Assembly (NCBI GenBank): GCA_010909725.1
Contig: JAACMV010000008.1
Span: forward strand, 620,001 to 684,000
DNA: 64,000 bases
Origin: Picochlorum sp. 'celeri'
Taxonomy: Eukaryota > Chlorophyta > Trebouxiophyceae
Reading direction: 5' to 3'
Position 1 is the first letter of the stretch, and the number at the start of each line of letters is the position of its first letter. The notes below the pieces were generated by a model, which worked only from the letters and a program-made list of their open reading frames with translations, did not search any database and was not told the origin of the DNA. The translations under genes and the position numbers were made by a program. Shown here one piece after another: positions 10,177-19,002 of the stretch.

Positions 10177-11019
10177 TCACGTGTTCCCAGCATCTTCTTC
10201 TCCTCCTTTCTCTTCTTCTTGTTGTTGCTGCTGTTCTTCTTCTTCTTGCTGTTGGTCTTCTTCAAGTACTTCTGCCTGCTCCTCCTCTCCCACCATGTCA
10301 CCATCTTCATTCTCTTCTTCTTCTTCTTCTTCTACTACTACTAGTTCTTCCTCTCGTTCCGCAGGAGCAGCACGGGGAGCAAAAAATGAATGCAACGTTT
10401 TCCCCTTTCCAGCTCCTCCGCCACTCTCCTTCCTCTTCCTCCCACCACCACCACCACCACCACCACCACTCCCATCCACCCGTCGCTTCTTCATTTCAAC
10501 AAATACATCCTCATGCTCAAACGATATCGGCAACCCAATCTCCTTCATCCTCGAATCCGACCGTGCCGCAGCTTCAATGTCTGAAAATTTGAAATTCTTT
10601 CTCTTCTGCGCCTTTGCATATTCAAGCGATCTCGTTGCCAACAACCCTATAAACATCCCAGTAGCCTCTGCAATAACTCGTACCGCATCTCCACTCACTC
10701 GCTTCACCTCTTCGTCTCGGCAAATAACCTTTTTGACCAAAGACAATGGCAACATGGCTCGCTGATCCTTCTTCGTCGCTGATCCTTTGTCCCCATCTTT
10801 ACTAGACGATGGATCCACATTGGCAGCAGCAGCAGCTGCTGCCAAATCCTTGTACTTTTGCTTCTCGTCGTCTGACAACTGTCGCCACATGGCTCCCAAC
10901 TCCTTGGCAACGTCTGCCACGCCCACCTTGTCACCCCCTCTCTCCGACAGTAATTTCTCTCGAACATGTGGTCTCTGTTCATCTGAGAAGATAAAATATG
11001 CAGTCCGTCCTCGACCCAT
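10177..11019 (-). CDS. HMG-box plus POLE4/NF-YC-type histone-fold protein with PIP-like motif
   Basis: 280 residues from the first ATG (11019); the frame is open 22 codons further upstream without an ATG. Residues 1-60 form an HMG box (GRGRTAYFIFSDEQRPHVRE ... LGAMWRQLSDDEKQKYKDLA). Residues about 88-160 form a histone fold of the NF-YC/POLE4/CHRAC1 group (LPLSLVKKVICRDEEVKRVS, AVRVIAEATGMFIGLLA, KNFKFSDIEAAA). A polyglycine linker leads to GKTLHSFF, which resembles a PCNA-interacting box without the leading Gln. The tail is acidic Glu/Gln. A role in replication (Pol epsilon accessory) or nucleosome remodelling is inferred from the fold. The fusion of the two domains is unusual. Confidence 0.75.
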   Translation of the reverse strand: MGRGRTAYFIFSDEQRPHVREKLLSERGGDKVGVADVAKELGAMWRQLSDDEKQKYKDLAAAAAAANVDPSSSKDGDKGSATKKDQRAMLPLSLVKKVICRDEEVKRVSGDAVRVIAEATGMFIGLLATRSLEYAKAQKRKNFKFSDIEAAARSDSRMKEIGLPISFEHEDVFVEMKKRRVDGSGGGGGGGGGRKRKESGGGAGKGKTLHSFFAPRAAPAEREEELVVVEEEEEEENEDGDMVGEEEQAEVLEEDQQQEEEEQQQQQEEEKGGEEDAGNT

Positions 11020-11495
11020 CCTTCTTTCGTGTTTTGGTTGCTTCTTTCCTTTCCCAATTGCAAGGGACTCTTCCTTGCAACCCACTTGGTTGGTTTTTCT
11101 AATGCAGCTGTACTACTGATTCGGATCCAATGATATTTGTTATCTGGTTTTCATAATACCTTAGTAGTGAGAAGCATGCTGTTGAGATGTGTATGTTTCG
11201 ATTCATACAAAAATTTGAATCGATCGATCTCTTTCTGCAGAGAGATCGGATCTCTAGAGATCTTGAGCCACGTTTCGAGATTTGAATTCAATTTTGGAAC
11301 AAGATGCTCGGTAGTACTGGAAAAGAATCTTACTATATATATAGAAAAATTCATATGTGAAAATCAGGAAAAAAAGGAGGGATTTATTGTTTTTGCTGCA
11401 TTCGTGACCTGCATGGCATGGCACACGAGTGTGCCATGCTTTCTTCTTCATAATACTTGACTTGACATTGTCAAGAGCGCGTATAAATACCAAGT
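11020..11495. promoter_or_regulatory. Divergent promoter region with palindromic GATCTCT/AGAGATC cluster
   Basis: Lies between the divergent HMG/histone-fold gene and POP4. Around 11238-11262 there are overlapping inverted repeats: AGAGATC-G-GATCTCT, then GATCTCT-AGAGATC. A TATAAA motif at 11482-11487 lies only 8 nt before the POP4 ATG. A similar palindrome is found in the divergent region at 17618. Confidence 0.4.
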
Positions 11496-12356
11496 ATGGG
11501 TTCATTGTCACGTTCAGAAAAGAAACGGCAGCGACTTGCTGCGTTGGAGAAGAAGGAGGCAAAGAAGAAACCATTATCAGACAAGAGTGTCTCTGTTGAA
11601 AAGAAGAAACTAGACCCATTACCACCACCCAAAGAGAAAACCAAACAAAAGAATCGTCGAGACGCAACCGAGTCGGCTTTTGGTCCGAGTCAGAACGATA
11701 CTGTTGATAAGAAAGAGGAACGAGGTGTGGTGATGGATGATTCAGCCAAATCCATGATGGTGTATGCATCGTTTGATAAAGCATCTGATATATACCCGTG
11801 GACAGAGGGTGATGGGCGGACGTTGGATGATGTGGTGCACGACTTGCTGTCAACCAATCCAAAATACAAGGCCGGTCGAGGTGACGTGGCTGATAAGATG
11901 AAGGAGAAGACGCTCATGCTGGATAACCCAGATGTGAAACGGAAAGCAAGAATAAAGGGGAGGTTTCTGAAGAATGCAGGCGTGGCCAAGGCCACTCGGA
12001 AGGAGTTGTGTGCGCTGGGTGCTGTTGATGTGTCGAAAATGAATATAACATATGATGATGCTCGTGAGTTGCATCAAGTGTGGAAGGAATATAGAGATGC
12101 GGTGATGGAATCATGTGTGACGCGAAAGGATGTGGAAGCTGCAGTGTCATCCATGGATAAGCATGGGGTTGATCTTGTAGTGACCAAGGCGAGTGATGAG
12201 CGGTATGTAGGGCTGCATGGGATACTACTGGGAGATTCATCTACAGTGCTGCATGTGCTTGATGCCCAAGATGGGCATCATGTTATGATACCAAAACGTG
12301 GGACAGAATATGCATTTGAAATATCCAAGGGTAGACGTATCAAAATATGCTGCTAA
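11496..12356 (+). CDS. POP4: RNase P/MRP protein subunit POP4 (Rpp29)
   Basis: 286 residues, no intron. The C-terminal third matches the Sm-like Rpp29 barrel: HGVDLVVTKASDERYVGLHG, then GILLGDSSTVLHVLDAQDGH and VMIPKRGTEYAFEI. These correspond to the family pattern of a YxGxxG turn and a PK(R/K)xxxFxF end. The first 70 residues are Lys-rich and presumably bind RNA or act as a nuclear signal. It serves tRNA 5' maturation (RNase P) and rRNA processing (MRP). The stop is 27 bp from that of the convergent membrane-protein gene. Confidence 0.85.
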   Translation: MGSLSRSEKKRQRLAALEKKEAKKKPLSDKSVSVEKKKLDPLPPPKEKTKQKNRRDATESAFGPSQNDTVDKKEERGVVMDDSAKSMMVYASFDKASDIYPWTEGDGRTLDDVVHDLLSTNPKYKAGRGDVADKMKEKTLMLDNPDVKRKARIKGRFLKNAGVAKATRKELCALGAVDVSKMNITYDDARELHQVWKEYRDAVMESCVTRKDVEAAVSSMDKHGVDLVVTKASDERYVGLHGILLGDSSTVLHVLDAQDGHHVMIPKRGTEYAFEISKGRRIKICC

Positions 12357-12383
12357 TCATCAAGATATGCTTTAATAGTAATA

Positions 12384-13721
12384 TTATACCAGTTCTTCTT
12401 TTGTGCCATTGCTCTCTTCTTTGTCGTCGACGTCTTTGCCACAACAAGAGCAACCAAGGACATGATGACACTTGTAGAGACACCAAGACTTTAAAAGACT
12501 GCAATTCTCCGAGAATGAGGCAGGCTGCTTGCTTTCAACTTCATAATACAAGAGAACACTCGCGATCAAAAATGCCCAACTCCCCCAATAGGTGTTGAAC
12601 GCTGTGCCCCACAGCTGACAGCATACCACGCCATTTCCCTCCCAGTTGGCCAAATAACCAAACACAGCACTGAGCAAAAAACCAATAGCTCCGACAAGAT
12701 TCCAGAACGCAGATTGCCAACCAATCCGTCCACAGGCAGGCATGTACCAATTAGGCTGTTCTTCGACCATCAAGATCCATGAACTAATGATGAAGAAGAC
12801 AGAACCAGCTGTTTGCATGGTCCAAATAAATGTCTGCTGCAACTGCCATTGCGTGGCACCAATAACACCAGGAATACCGCAAATCACAGCTATAGCGAAC
12901 AATGTTGCACCAATAAACTGTATAATACTCGCCCAGTATCCAACACTTGGGGTATACCCAATCCATCGCCAGGCAACCCCCTTGTCCCCATGTTGCTCTT
13001 GTATCAGCCATGTCAATGCCTTTTCCTCATCACCCTTTGTGGCATCGATTCTTTTTCGCAATTTTCGCAATCGTCTCGCATGAAAATGCTTGTATTTTTC
13101 AATATGATGCTCCAGACGCTTAAGAGCAGCCCCATAAAACTGATTTCGATTCTCATTCAATGCTTCAACCACAGCCAAATAGGCACCAATCCAAAACAAC
13201 ATACCGCCAGCAAAGCCAGAATACGCAATAGCGTTCGTAACATGCGTCGATGAATCCTGCATCAGCGCATATTGTCCATTCACGATCCAGCAAACAGAAC
13301 CCAGCGTGAAATACACCGCCACATGCCAACTGATATTGTTCCAATCCCACAAGAACAAGGTTGGCACGCTGGGTGTGATGACCATCTCCTCTTTCCCCTT
13401 TCGCGGCTGAAACTCCATCCGCCTATTCTTCCTATGACCTCGAGATCTGTAAATCAGATATCCATCAGCATCTGGGTCATAGACAACCACATGTCGAGGC
13501 CGGTGTCCAATGCCTCTGAAAAAACCATGGTGCTCCCGAGCAGACACAATACGCTGCCCATCCCTCAACTTATGCTCATCGAAAAAGTCTTTGAATTTTT
13601 CCAGAGACTTTGAATGCGTCGATAAATCACCCTTTGATGGTGAAGAAGCTTGTTCGGTGGATTCCGTCATTCGTTTCTGTTCCTCCCCATTCGCCGAATT
13701 GTCTTGAGATTCATCACCCAT
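12384..13721 (-). CDS. Multipass membrane protein of unknown function
   Basis: 445 residues, no intron. A hydrophilic N-terminal domain of about 120 residues contains GHRPRHVVVYDPDADGYLIY. About seven hydrophobic helices follow, the first near ISWHVAVYFTLGSVCWIVNG. A charged loop (HIEKYKHFHARRLRKLRKR) separates two groups of helices, and a Cys-rich tail (CLYKCHHVLGCSCCGK) could be palmitoylated or bind metal. The Trp/Gly-rich helices, with repeated FxxGsxxF-like turns, recall fungal YrhK-domain membrane proteins, but I am not certain. Function unknown. Confidence 0.7.
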   Translation of the reverse strand: MGDESQDNSANGEEQKRMTESTEQASSPSKGDLSTHSKSLEKFKDFFDEHKLRDGQRIVSAREHHGFFRGIGHRPRHVVVYDPDADGYLIYRSRGHRKNRRMEFQPRKGKEEMVITPSVPTLFLWDWNNISWHVAVYFTLGSVCWIVNGQYALMQDSSTHVTNAIAYSGFAGGMLFWIGAYLAVVEALNENRNQFYGAALKRLEHHIEKYKHFHARRLRKLRKRIDATKGDEEKALTWLIQEQHGDKGVAWRWIGYTPSVGYWASIIQFIGATLFAIAVICGIPGVIGATQWQLQQTFIWTMQTAGSVFFIISSWILMVEEQPNWYMPACGRIGWQSAFWNLVGAIGFLLSAVFGYLANWEGNGVVCCQLWGTAFNTYWGSWAFLIASVLLYYEVESKQPASFSENCSLLKSWCLYKCHHVLGCSCCGKDVDDKEESNGTKEELV

Positions 13722-13973
13722 GTTGTTGATACGACGTAAACATTTAAAAAATTAAACTGAAAGAATATTATGTATTATTATGAGCAGGAAGGCTGCTCTC
13801 ATGCTGATATGAACAAACCAGCTCTCTGTTGGCAGCACATGTACTGCCTCTATTTTGATGGGGCAAGGACAACAACAACTGCTCATCTGCCATGCCATGG
13901 ATCATCTTTTCATTTCAATACTAGTAGCACATGTTACATACATATTGGTATTCTTCTTATTGTTCTTGGTCTA

Positions 13974-14584
13974 TCAAAATGGCTGGACAGGATCCTTTGT
14001 AGCAGTCATGGTAGTAGAAGAAGAAGGCCCCTCTGTGTCACACTTGAATACTGCAGTTGGCAAATGCTCTGCCTCGTCCTTGGTATAACACTTTGATGCC
14101 ACAGCCATCGCTGTACACCACGTGCATTCTTCTGTATCTAACTGGCATTCTTCTTCAGACAGGTCGTGGCAGGATGCTTGTGGTTGGGGAGAGGGAGCAG
14201 GAGCCTCAGATGTACAATTGAACAGGACTGCACCATCATCACAGTAATAGAATAGTCAGCGTCATGATGAGTCACAAGATGATGTCATATACACATACAT
14301 TTGGGTAGATGAGATGCGGTTTTATTCGAAACACAAAACTCCCAGTGAGGTATCTTTAAAAAGCAGGCTGCACACTCCTCATGAGCAGTACAGTTTGGAC
14401 CAAAACCGAAAGAGCGACAGGTCACATCTTCTCTCAACTCTCCATGGATAACATCTGCGATATTTTGGCTTCGGTCCAAGAGACGGTGGCCCAAGCACAC
14501 GTGGAAGTGCAGCGTCACAAGAATGGCAACGGCCATGACAAGGGTCGAGCACAGAGACCTCATGGAGACTGTGTTCAGAGTCAT
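13974..14584 (-). CDS. Secreted protein with two tandem cysteine-rich repeats
   Basis: Two exons (14299-14584 and 13974-14227) joined over a 71-nt intron give about 179 residues. A signal peptide (LVMAVAILVTLHFHVCLG) is followed by two copies of the same module. Copy 1 is CTAHEECAACFLKI...FCVSNKTASHLP and copy 2 is CQLDTEECTWCTAM...KCYTKDEAEHLP, each ending in an LPxxxFxC block. The splice completes the end of copy 1 (HLPKFLFNC), matching HLPTAVFKC of copy 2, which strongly supports the exon join. A Pro/Ala linker separates them. Similar modules occur in algal and oomycete secreted proteins; function unknown. Disulfide-bonded folding is inferred. Confidence 0.75.
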
Positions 14585-14979
14585 TTTTTATTCGTATTCG
14601 GTATGTGGAAAGGCTTTAACCCTATTGTAAGGGTTGAAGTAGCGTCTAGAAAGACAATTGTGTCCTATCAAAGGAAGGAGGGTTGTTTCTTTCTGCCCCA
14701 TCAAAGATGGTGGTGGGTGGGACCATTCTCGTGAGATTCTCTTCCTTAAATAGAATATAAGTACAACCCTCCTCCGTCAGATTCAAAAGGAATCCCGAGC
14801 AACAAAAAGGATTCTTCCTGTCAAAGGTTCGGCATAATAATATCGAGTCCGGAGACTGAAATACATGTTCATTTTTTAAGAGCTACTAGTTATCATCTCG
14901 AGACAAACATATACATAGCCCCACGGCAAGAAGCGAGAAGAGGCTTGAGTATACATACAGACGAGAGGGTGGCGTCGAG
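14585..14979. promoter_or_regulatory. Divergent region upstream of the cysteine-rich gene and NHX
   Basis: About 395 bases. There is an AT-rich stretch TTAAATAGAATATAAG near 14745-14761 and several GGAGGGTTG/CAACCCTCC elements in opposite orientations (about 14676-14685 and 14763-14772), which form an inverted pair about 80 nt apart. No gene is seen. Confidence 0.35.
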
Positions 14980-16764
14980 ATGAGCGACTCTGCAGGGGCC
15001 ATGGGCATCCTGCTCGTGCTCCTTGCTGGCGTTGTGTGGCTGAGTCAGGTGACGAAATCTGTGAAATGGATTACACAGGGGAGTTTAGCGTTGTTCATGG
15101 GTCTGGTGGGTGGTGGATTGAGCTGGATTATATATGAACTTGTTCTCCACCAGCATATTCCTCAGGCCTTGGTGGCATTCAAGTATGAGATTTACATGGA
15201 CCTGTTGCTGCCGATTATCATCTACCAGATGGGGTTTTCGACAAAGAAGCATTGCATGTTTTCGAATTTAGGGGCGCTTGTGACGTTGGGGGTGTTTGGA
15301 ACCATCACCTCGGCGCTCATTATTAGCATTGCATCGTACTACCTTTTGATTGCGTTGGGGGTGGATGGGGCTGGACATGTGGCGAACAGTCTGGCTCTGG
15401 GCGTGATTTTATCATCGTCTGATTCTGTTGCTGCCCTTCAAGCAATCGATAAGAACTCTCAGTCTCAGTTGTATTCGTTGACGTTCGGAGAAGGCGTATT
15501 CAATGATGCAACAGCTATTGTTCTTCTGAGGTCTGTGCAACAGATTCATTCAGTGGCACAGATGAATGCTGGCACGGTCACCTCAATCATGCTGAATTTC
15601 ATTCAGCTTTTGATTTTGAGTTTACTTTTGGGATTTGCCATGGGTCTTTTGAGCGCGTTTATCCTAAAGTTGTCTTTTTCAAAGGCACACTCGACAGATC
15701 GGGAGGTGTCTATTCTGTTTCTGGTGGGTCTCTCATCCTATCTCCTCGCAGAGCGATTTGGACTCTCTGGTGTATTCAGCGTCTTTTTCTGCGGTATCAC
15801 ACAAAGTCATTATGCGTGGTATAATCTCTCTCCGTCTGCCAAAGTCGTGGCGATATATGGGTCAAGAGTGATGGCATTTGTAGCAGAGACAATGCTGTTC
15901 TTGTTCTGTGGCTTGGATCTTTGGGGACTCGAGTCGTGGGACATTGATGTGACAAAGGAGCGAGTGCTGCGTACCATTGCTATTATGACTGCATGTTTAT
16001 CTGTGTTGTTGATTTTGGTACGATTTGCTGTCACACTCCCGCTGGTGGGACTGATCAATGTGTGGAGGCAGAAGAAGATTGTGTCGCTTGATGCATACAT
16101 GCTTGCCTTGGCTGGGTGTGCACGAGGAGCAGTCACGTTAGCATTGTCCATGAACCATTTTCTAGGTGGCAAGGAATCTATTCATACACATGAGAGAATA
16201 TTGAGCGCATCGTGTATATTGGTGGCTGTATTGAGTACAATCGGCCTGGGGTCGGTGATTCCCTTGGTGTTTGATCGGTGGCAGCCACAGGCTGCTCGGT
16301 CTATGGAAATGGCGCGCACGCTCTCTCGAATCGATACGCATAGCAGCGTGAGATGGGAGAGTGTCGTGGATGGAGGACGGTTTAGTATTAAAACGTTCTG
16401 GACGTATGTGGATCGAACCTTTATCCAGCCAGTATTTGGTGGGCGTTCCGTGATGCGAGATCACACACCATCCCCTGGTAGGTGGAAAGGGGTCCAGTCA
16501 ACCATGCATGTCATTCAAGGTCATGTGAGGCCACCTCCATCGTCTTCTTCAGGACAGGATTTGCATTCTCCATTCCTGGTTGAGGATGAGGAGCAGCAGG
16601 AAAGAGAAGATCGGGAGGGTGATGAGTTGAGCGCTGTCAGTGACATGGTTGAGGGAGAGGAGGATATCCTCGCCCCACTCTTCTCCATGATTGGAGAACG
16701 GCAGGCATCACAAGAGGCCGAATCTAGAATAGACTCTCTCCTCGAAGGCGGGGAACAGCAATGA
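14980..16764 (+). CDS. NHX/NHE-type Na+(K+)/H+ exchanger
   Basis: 594 residues, no intron. A CPA1 exchanger with about 12 helices in the first 430 residues. Key motifs are SSSDSVAALQAID near 145, FGEGVFNDATAIVLL near 170 (the ND pair of the ion site) and GCARGAVTLALSMN near 380 (helix Arg). The soluble tail contains RTFIQPVFGGR, a match to the GGR block of NHX/NHE6-9 organelle-type exchangers, followed by a Ser/acidic tail. It probably acts on endosomal or vacuolar membranes, exchanging Na+ or K+ for protons. The stop is 25 bp from the convergent SPCS2 stop. Confidence 0.9.
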   Translation: MSDSAGAMGILLVLLAGVVWLSQVTKSVKWITQGSLALFMGLVGGGLSWIIYELVLHQHIPQALVAFKYEIYMDLLLPIIIYQMGFSTKKHCMFSNLGALVTLGVFGTITSALIISIASYYLLIALGVDGAGHVANSLALGVILSSSDSVAALQAIDKNSQSQLYSLTFGEGVFNDATAIVLLRSVQQIHSVAQMNAGTVTSIMLNFIQLLILSLLLGFAMGLLSAFILKLSFSKAHSTDREVSILFLVGLSSYLLAERFGLSGVFSVFFCGITQSHYAWYNLSPSAKVVAIYGSRVMAFVAETMLFLFCGLDLWGLESWDIDVTKERVLRTIAIMTACLSVLLILVRFAVTLPLVGLINVWRQKKIVSLDAYMLALAGCARGAVTLALSMNHFLGGKESIHTHERILSASCILVAVLSTIGLGSVIPLVFDRWQPQAARSMEMARTLSRIDTHSSVRWESVVDGGRFSIKTFWTYVDRTFIQPVFGGRSVMRDHTPSPGRWKGVQSTMHVIQGHVRPPPSSSSGQDLHSPFLVEDEEQQEREDREGDELSAVSDMVEGEEDILAPLFSMIGERQASQEAESRIDSLLEGGEQQ

Positions 16765-16789
16765 TATTACAATGTATTTTCTTTATCGC

Positions 16790-17539
16790 CTAGGTATCTT
16801 TTTTGCTATTGCCATTTGAACTTTCCGATGGAACATCCAACTGATGCAGCACATCATTCACTAATGCCGATATGGCTTCAACCTGTACTTCTGCGTCTTC
16901 ATTAAAGAATCGACCAATGTATTCCGTCGATGAGCTCTCCCGAACCCCAACCACAGAATCACACTTCATGCGAGCCTGCAGCGTATATCTATCCCCATAC
17001 CTCTTCATCTTTGACTTCAACTCCACTCCTGGATTACCAGGAAGACTCTTTGTATGAGCAATAATATCTTTATACAGTACAAACTGCATCAGCCACATCA
17101 ATCCAGACAGCACCATGTATGCAGCCACACAGGGCACCAAAACCTCTGGAGCATTCTTATTCTTTCCTTGCCAGAACTGAGCCACGCATGCAATCACAAC
17201 CCTGCAAAAGGAGCATTATATGTGTATAAGAGTGTGTTGTACTAAAAGTTTGGCGAATAGAATCACCTCATGGACGCAAAATTAAAAAAAACGTACGCTA
17301 GGATCCCAAGTCCAGACCGAATATCAACCATCAGGTAATCCACATCATATCCAGCTCTTTTCAAAGCCTGTACATGCAATATTAAATTTATAATCTCACA
17401 TTCTTGATCGATCAACGTGCTCAAAGGCAGCACACACCTCGATCACCTGATCGTCAATAGTCCTCTTGACTGCTGGCCAGTCTCCCAAGTGGATCTTTTC
17501 GCCTTTTTTCTTCCCTTTCTTTATATCTGTATCCACCAT
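16790..17539 (-). CDS. SPCS2: Signal peptidase complex subunit 2 (SPC25)
   Basis: Three exons (17438-17539, 17267-17367, 16790-17201) with introns of 70 and 65 nt encode 204 residues. The protein starts with a Lys-rich cytosolic segment and HLGDWPAVKRTIDDQVIEAL. Two membrane helices follow (LGILAYVFFNFASMRVVIAC and VAAYMVLSGLMWLMQFVLY), then the conserved KMKRYGDRYTLQARMK strand and a cytosolic C-terminus. Layout and length fit SPC25, an accessory subunit of ER signal peptidase. The exon join is frame-consistent throughout. Its start faces SBPase across a 220-bp divergent region containing a palindrome. Confidence 0.85.
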
Positions 17540-17617
17540 GGTAAATAATTTGATTTATGGACGGATGTGGAACTGGAGACGCTTGATTTCTCTTGCACAG
17601 AGAGAGGTCTCCTCCCT

Positions 17618-17640
17618 AGATCTCTAAAGTTTAGAGATCT
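17618..17640. promoter_or_regulatory. 23-bp perfect palindrome in divergent promoter
   Basis: Half-site AGATCTCTAAA, a single G, then its exact reverse complement. It lies midway between the divergent SPCS2 and SBPase starts. It shares the AGATCTCT core with the palindromes near 11238-11262. A TTTCGAATTC element follows at about 17656. Confidence 0.5.
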
Positions 17641-17760
17641 GCAGAAACGTCCTTGTTTCGAATTCGACAATGATATACATCGGTCTCCATCGGCAGAATT
17701 GGGTCATATTATCCAATTTAAAAGTTATCGAATTTCACACTGGGCCATGGTGCTTTGATA

Positions 17761-18992
17761 ATGGATGCAATGAAGGAACAGGACGATGTAAAACGACTTG
17801 TGGGTGGTCTGAAGGGTTTGGTGCGTTGATGTCGATTGAATTGGATCAGAATGCGGTGCTCTCAATGCATTAAATGCTTACAGGGTAATGTTCTTGTCGC
17901 TCTGGCTGCAAGTGTCTCGGAAATATCGGTACGATTTACACATGACACGTTAGTAGGAGCTGTGTACTGACTTGCTGACTGGACTGATCTGTGATACGGA
18001 CATGCTGTAGGATTCTCTGCGGCGAGTGGCTTCAACCGACGATGAGGTTGGTACATTGAATCAGTTTGGTGATAAGCAGTTGCTGGCTGATGTGATGGCT
18101 GACAAGGTGATACGAGAGACACTATTGCGGTTGTGTCCGGATGATGTTGGGATTGTGAGCAGTGAGGAGACTCCTGTGGATACGGTTCTGACAGATGCCA
18201 CTGGGTATTCAGTTGCATATGATCCTCTGGATGGATCTTCCATCATTGGATCGAATTTTGCTGTCGGGTGCGTAGGGATCATGGCTGTCCTTGTAGTTCA
18301 AATGATGTATATAAACCATCATGAGCCTGATGTGTAGGTCTATTTTCGGCGTATGGAAGGGACGAGGATTTGTTGGTAAGAATGCACGAGATATGGCAGC
18401 AGCTGCATATGCAGTGTATGGCCCGCGAACAGTGTTGGTCCTGGCGTTTGAGGATGATTCTGAGGACTCGGGAAAGACAGTGTGTGAATTTACCTTGGTG
18501 GGTGATGGCGTGTGGAAATGTACGGAGAAGAACATAGTGTTAAAAGATGAGAAGAAGTTGTTTGCTCCAGCTAATTTGAGAGCGTCCAAGGAGAATAGCG
18601 CCTATGCTGAATTGATGCAGCACTGGATGCAGGAGCAGTATACGCTTCGGTACACTGGAGGCATGGTGCCAGACATTCACAATATTATCCACAAGGTATG
18701 TAGTTATTACATTGTGGGATGAATGAATTATATATTTCTTCTAGCATTTTCTATCATGCAGGGTGGAGGCGTGTTTTGCAATCCTATATCAGCATCTTGT
18801 CCTGCAAAGCTTCGGCTCCTCTACGAATGTCATCCATTCACCTATATTATTGAAGCGGCTGGTGGGATGTCTATAGATGACACAGGTGCAGCTGGAGATC
18901 GTCGTATACAGCACCATGATGATCGGAGCTGCATATGTTTGGGCTCCACATCAGAAGTGAAAAAATGTACTCCATGCATGTCATCCTGTTGA
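17761..18992 (+). CDS. Sedoheptulose-1,7-bisphosphatase (FBPase family), no evident transit peptide
   Basis: Five exons (17761-17820, 17884-17928, 18011-18267, 18338-18695, 18762-18992) with 63-82-nt introns give 316 residues. SBPase hydrolyses sedoheptulose-1,7-bisphosphate. The metal/substrate blocks are IVSSEETP, YSVAYDPLDGSSI and the spliced FAVGSIFGVWKG. The sugar-phosphate site is LRYTGGMVPDIHNIIHK, and the end DDRSCICLGSTSEVKK aligns with the SBPase C-terminus. These favour SBPase over FBPase. The N-terminus (MDAMKEQDDVKRLV) is not a transit peptide, and I see no plant-type redox-regulatory Cys pair. It may be a cytosolic isoform, or a targeting exon may lie further upstream. Confidence 0.85.
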
Positions 18993-19002
18993 CTGAGTCT
19001 CA

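Noticed and set aside
10181..10765. Plus-strand Ser/Cys-rich frame of 194 codons
   Set aside because: Antisense of the acidic Glu/Gln tail and histone fold of the HMG-box protein; low complexity.
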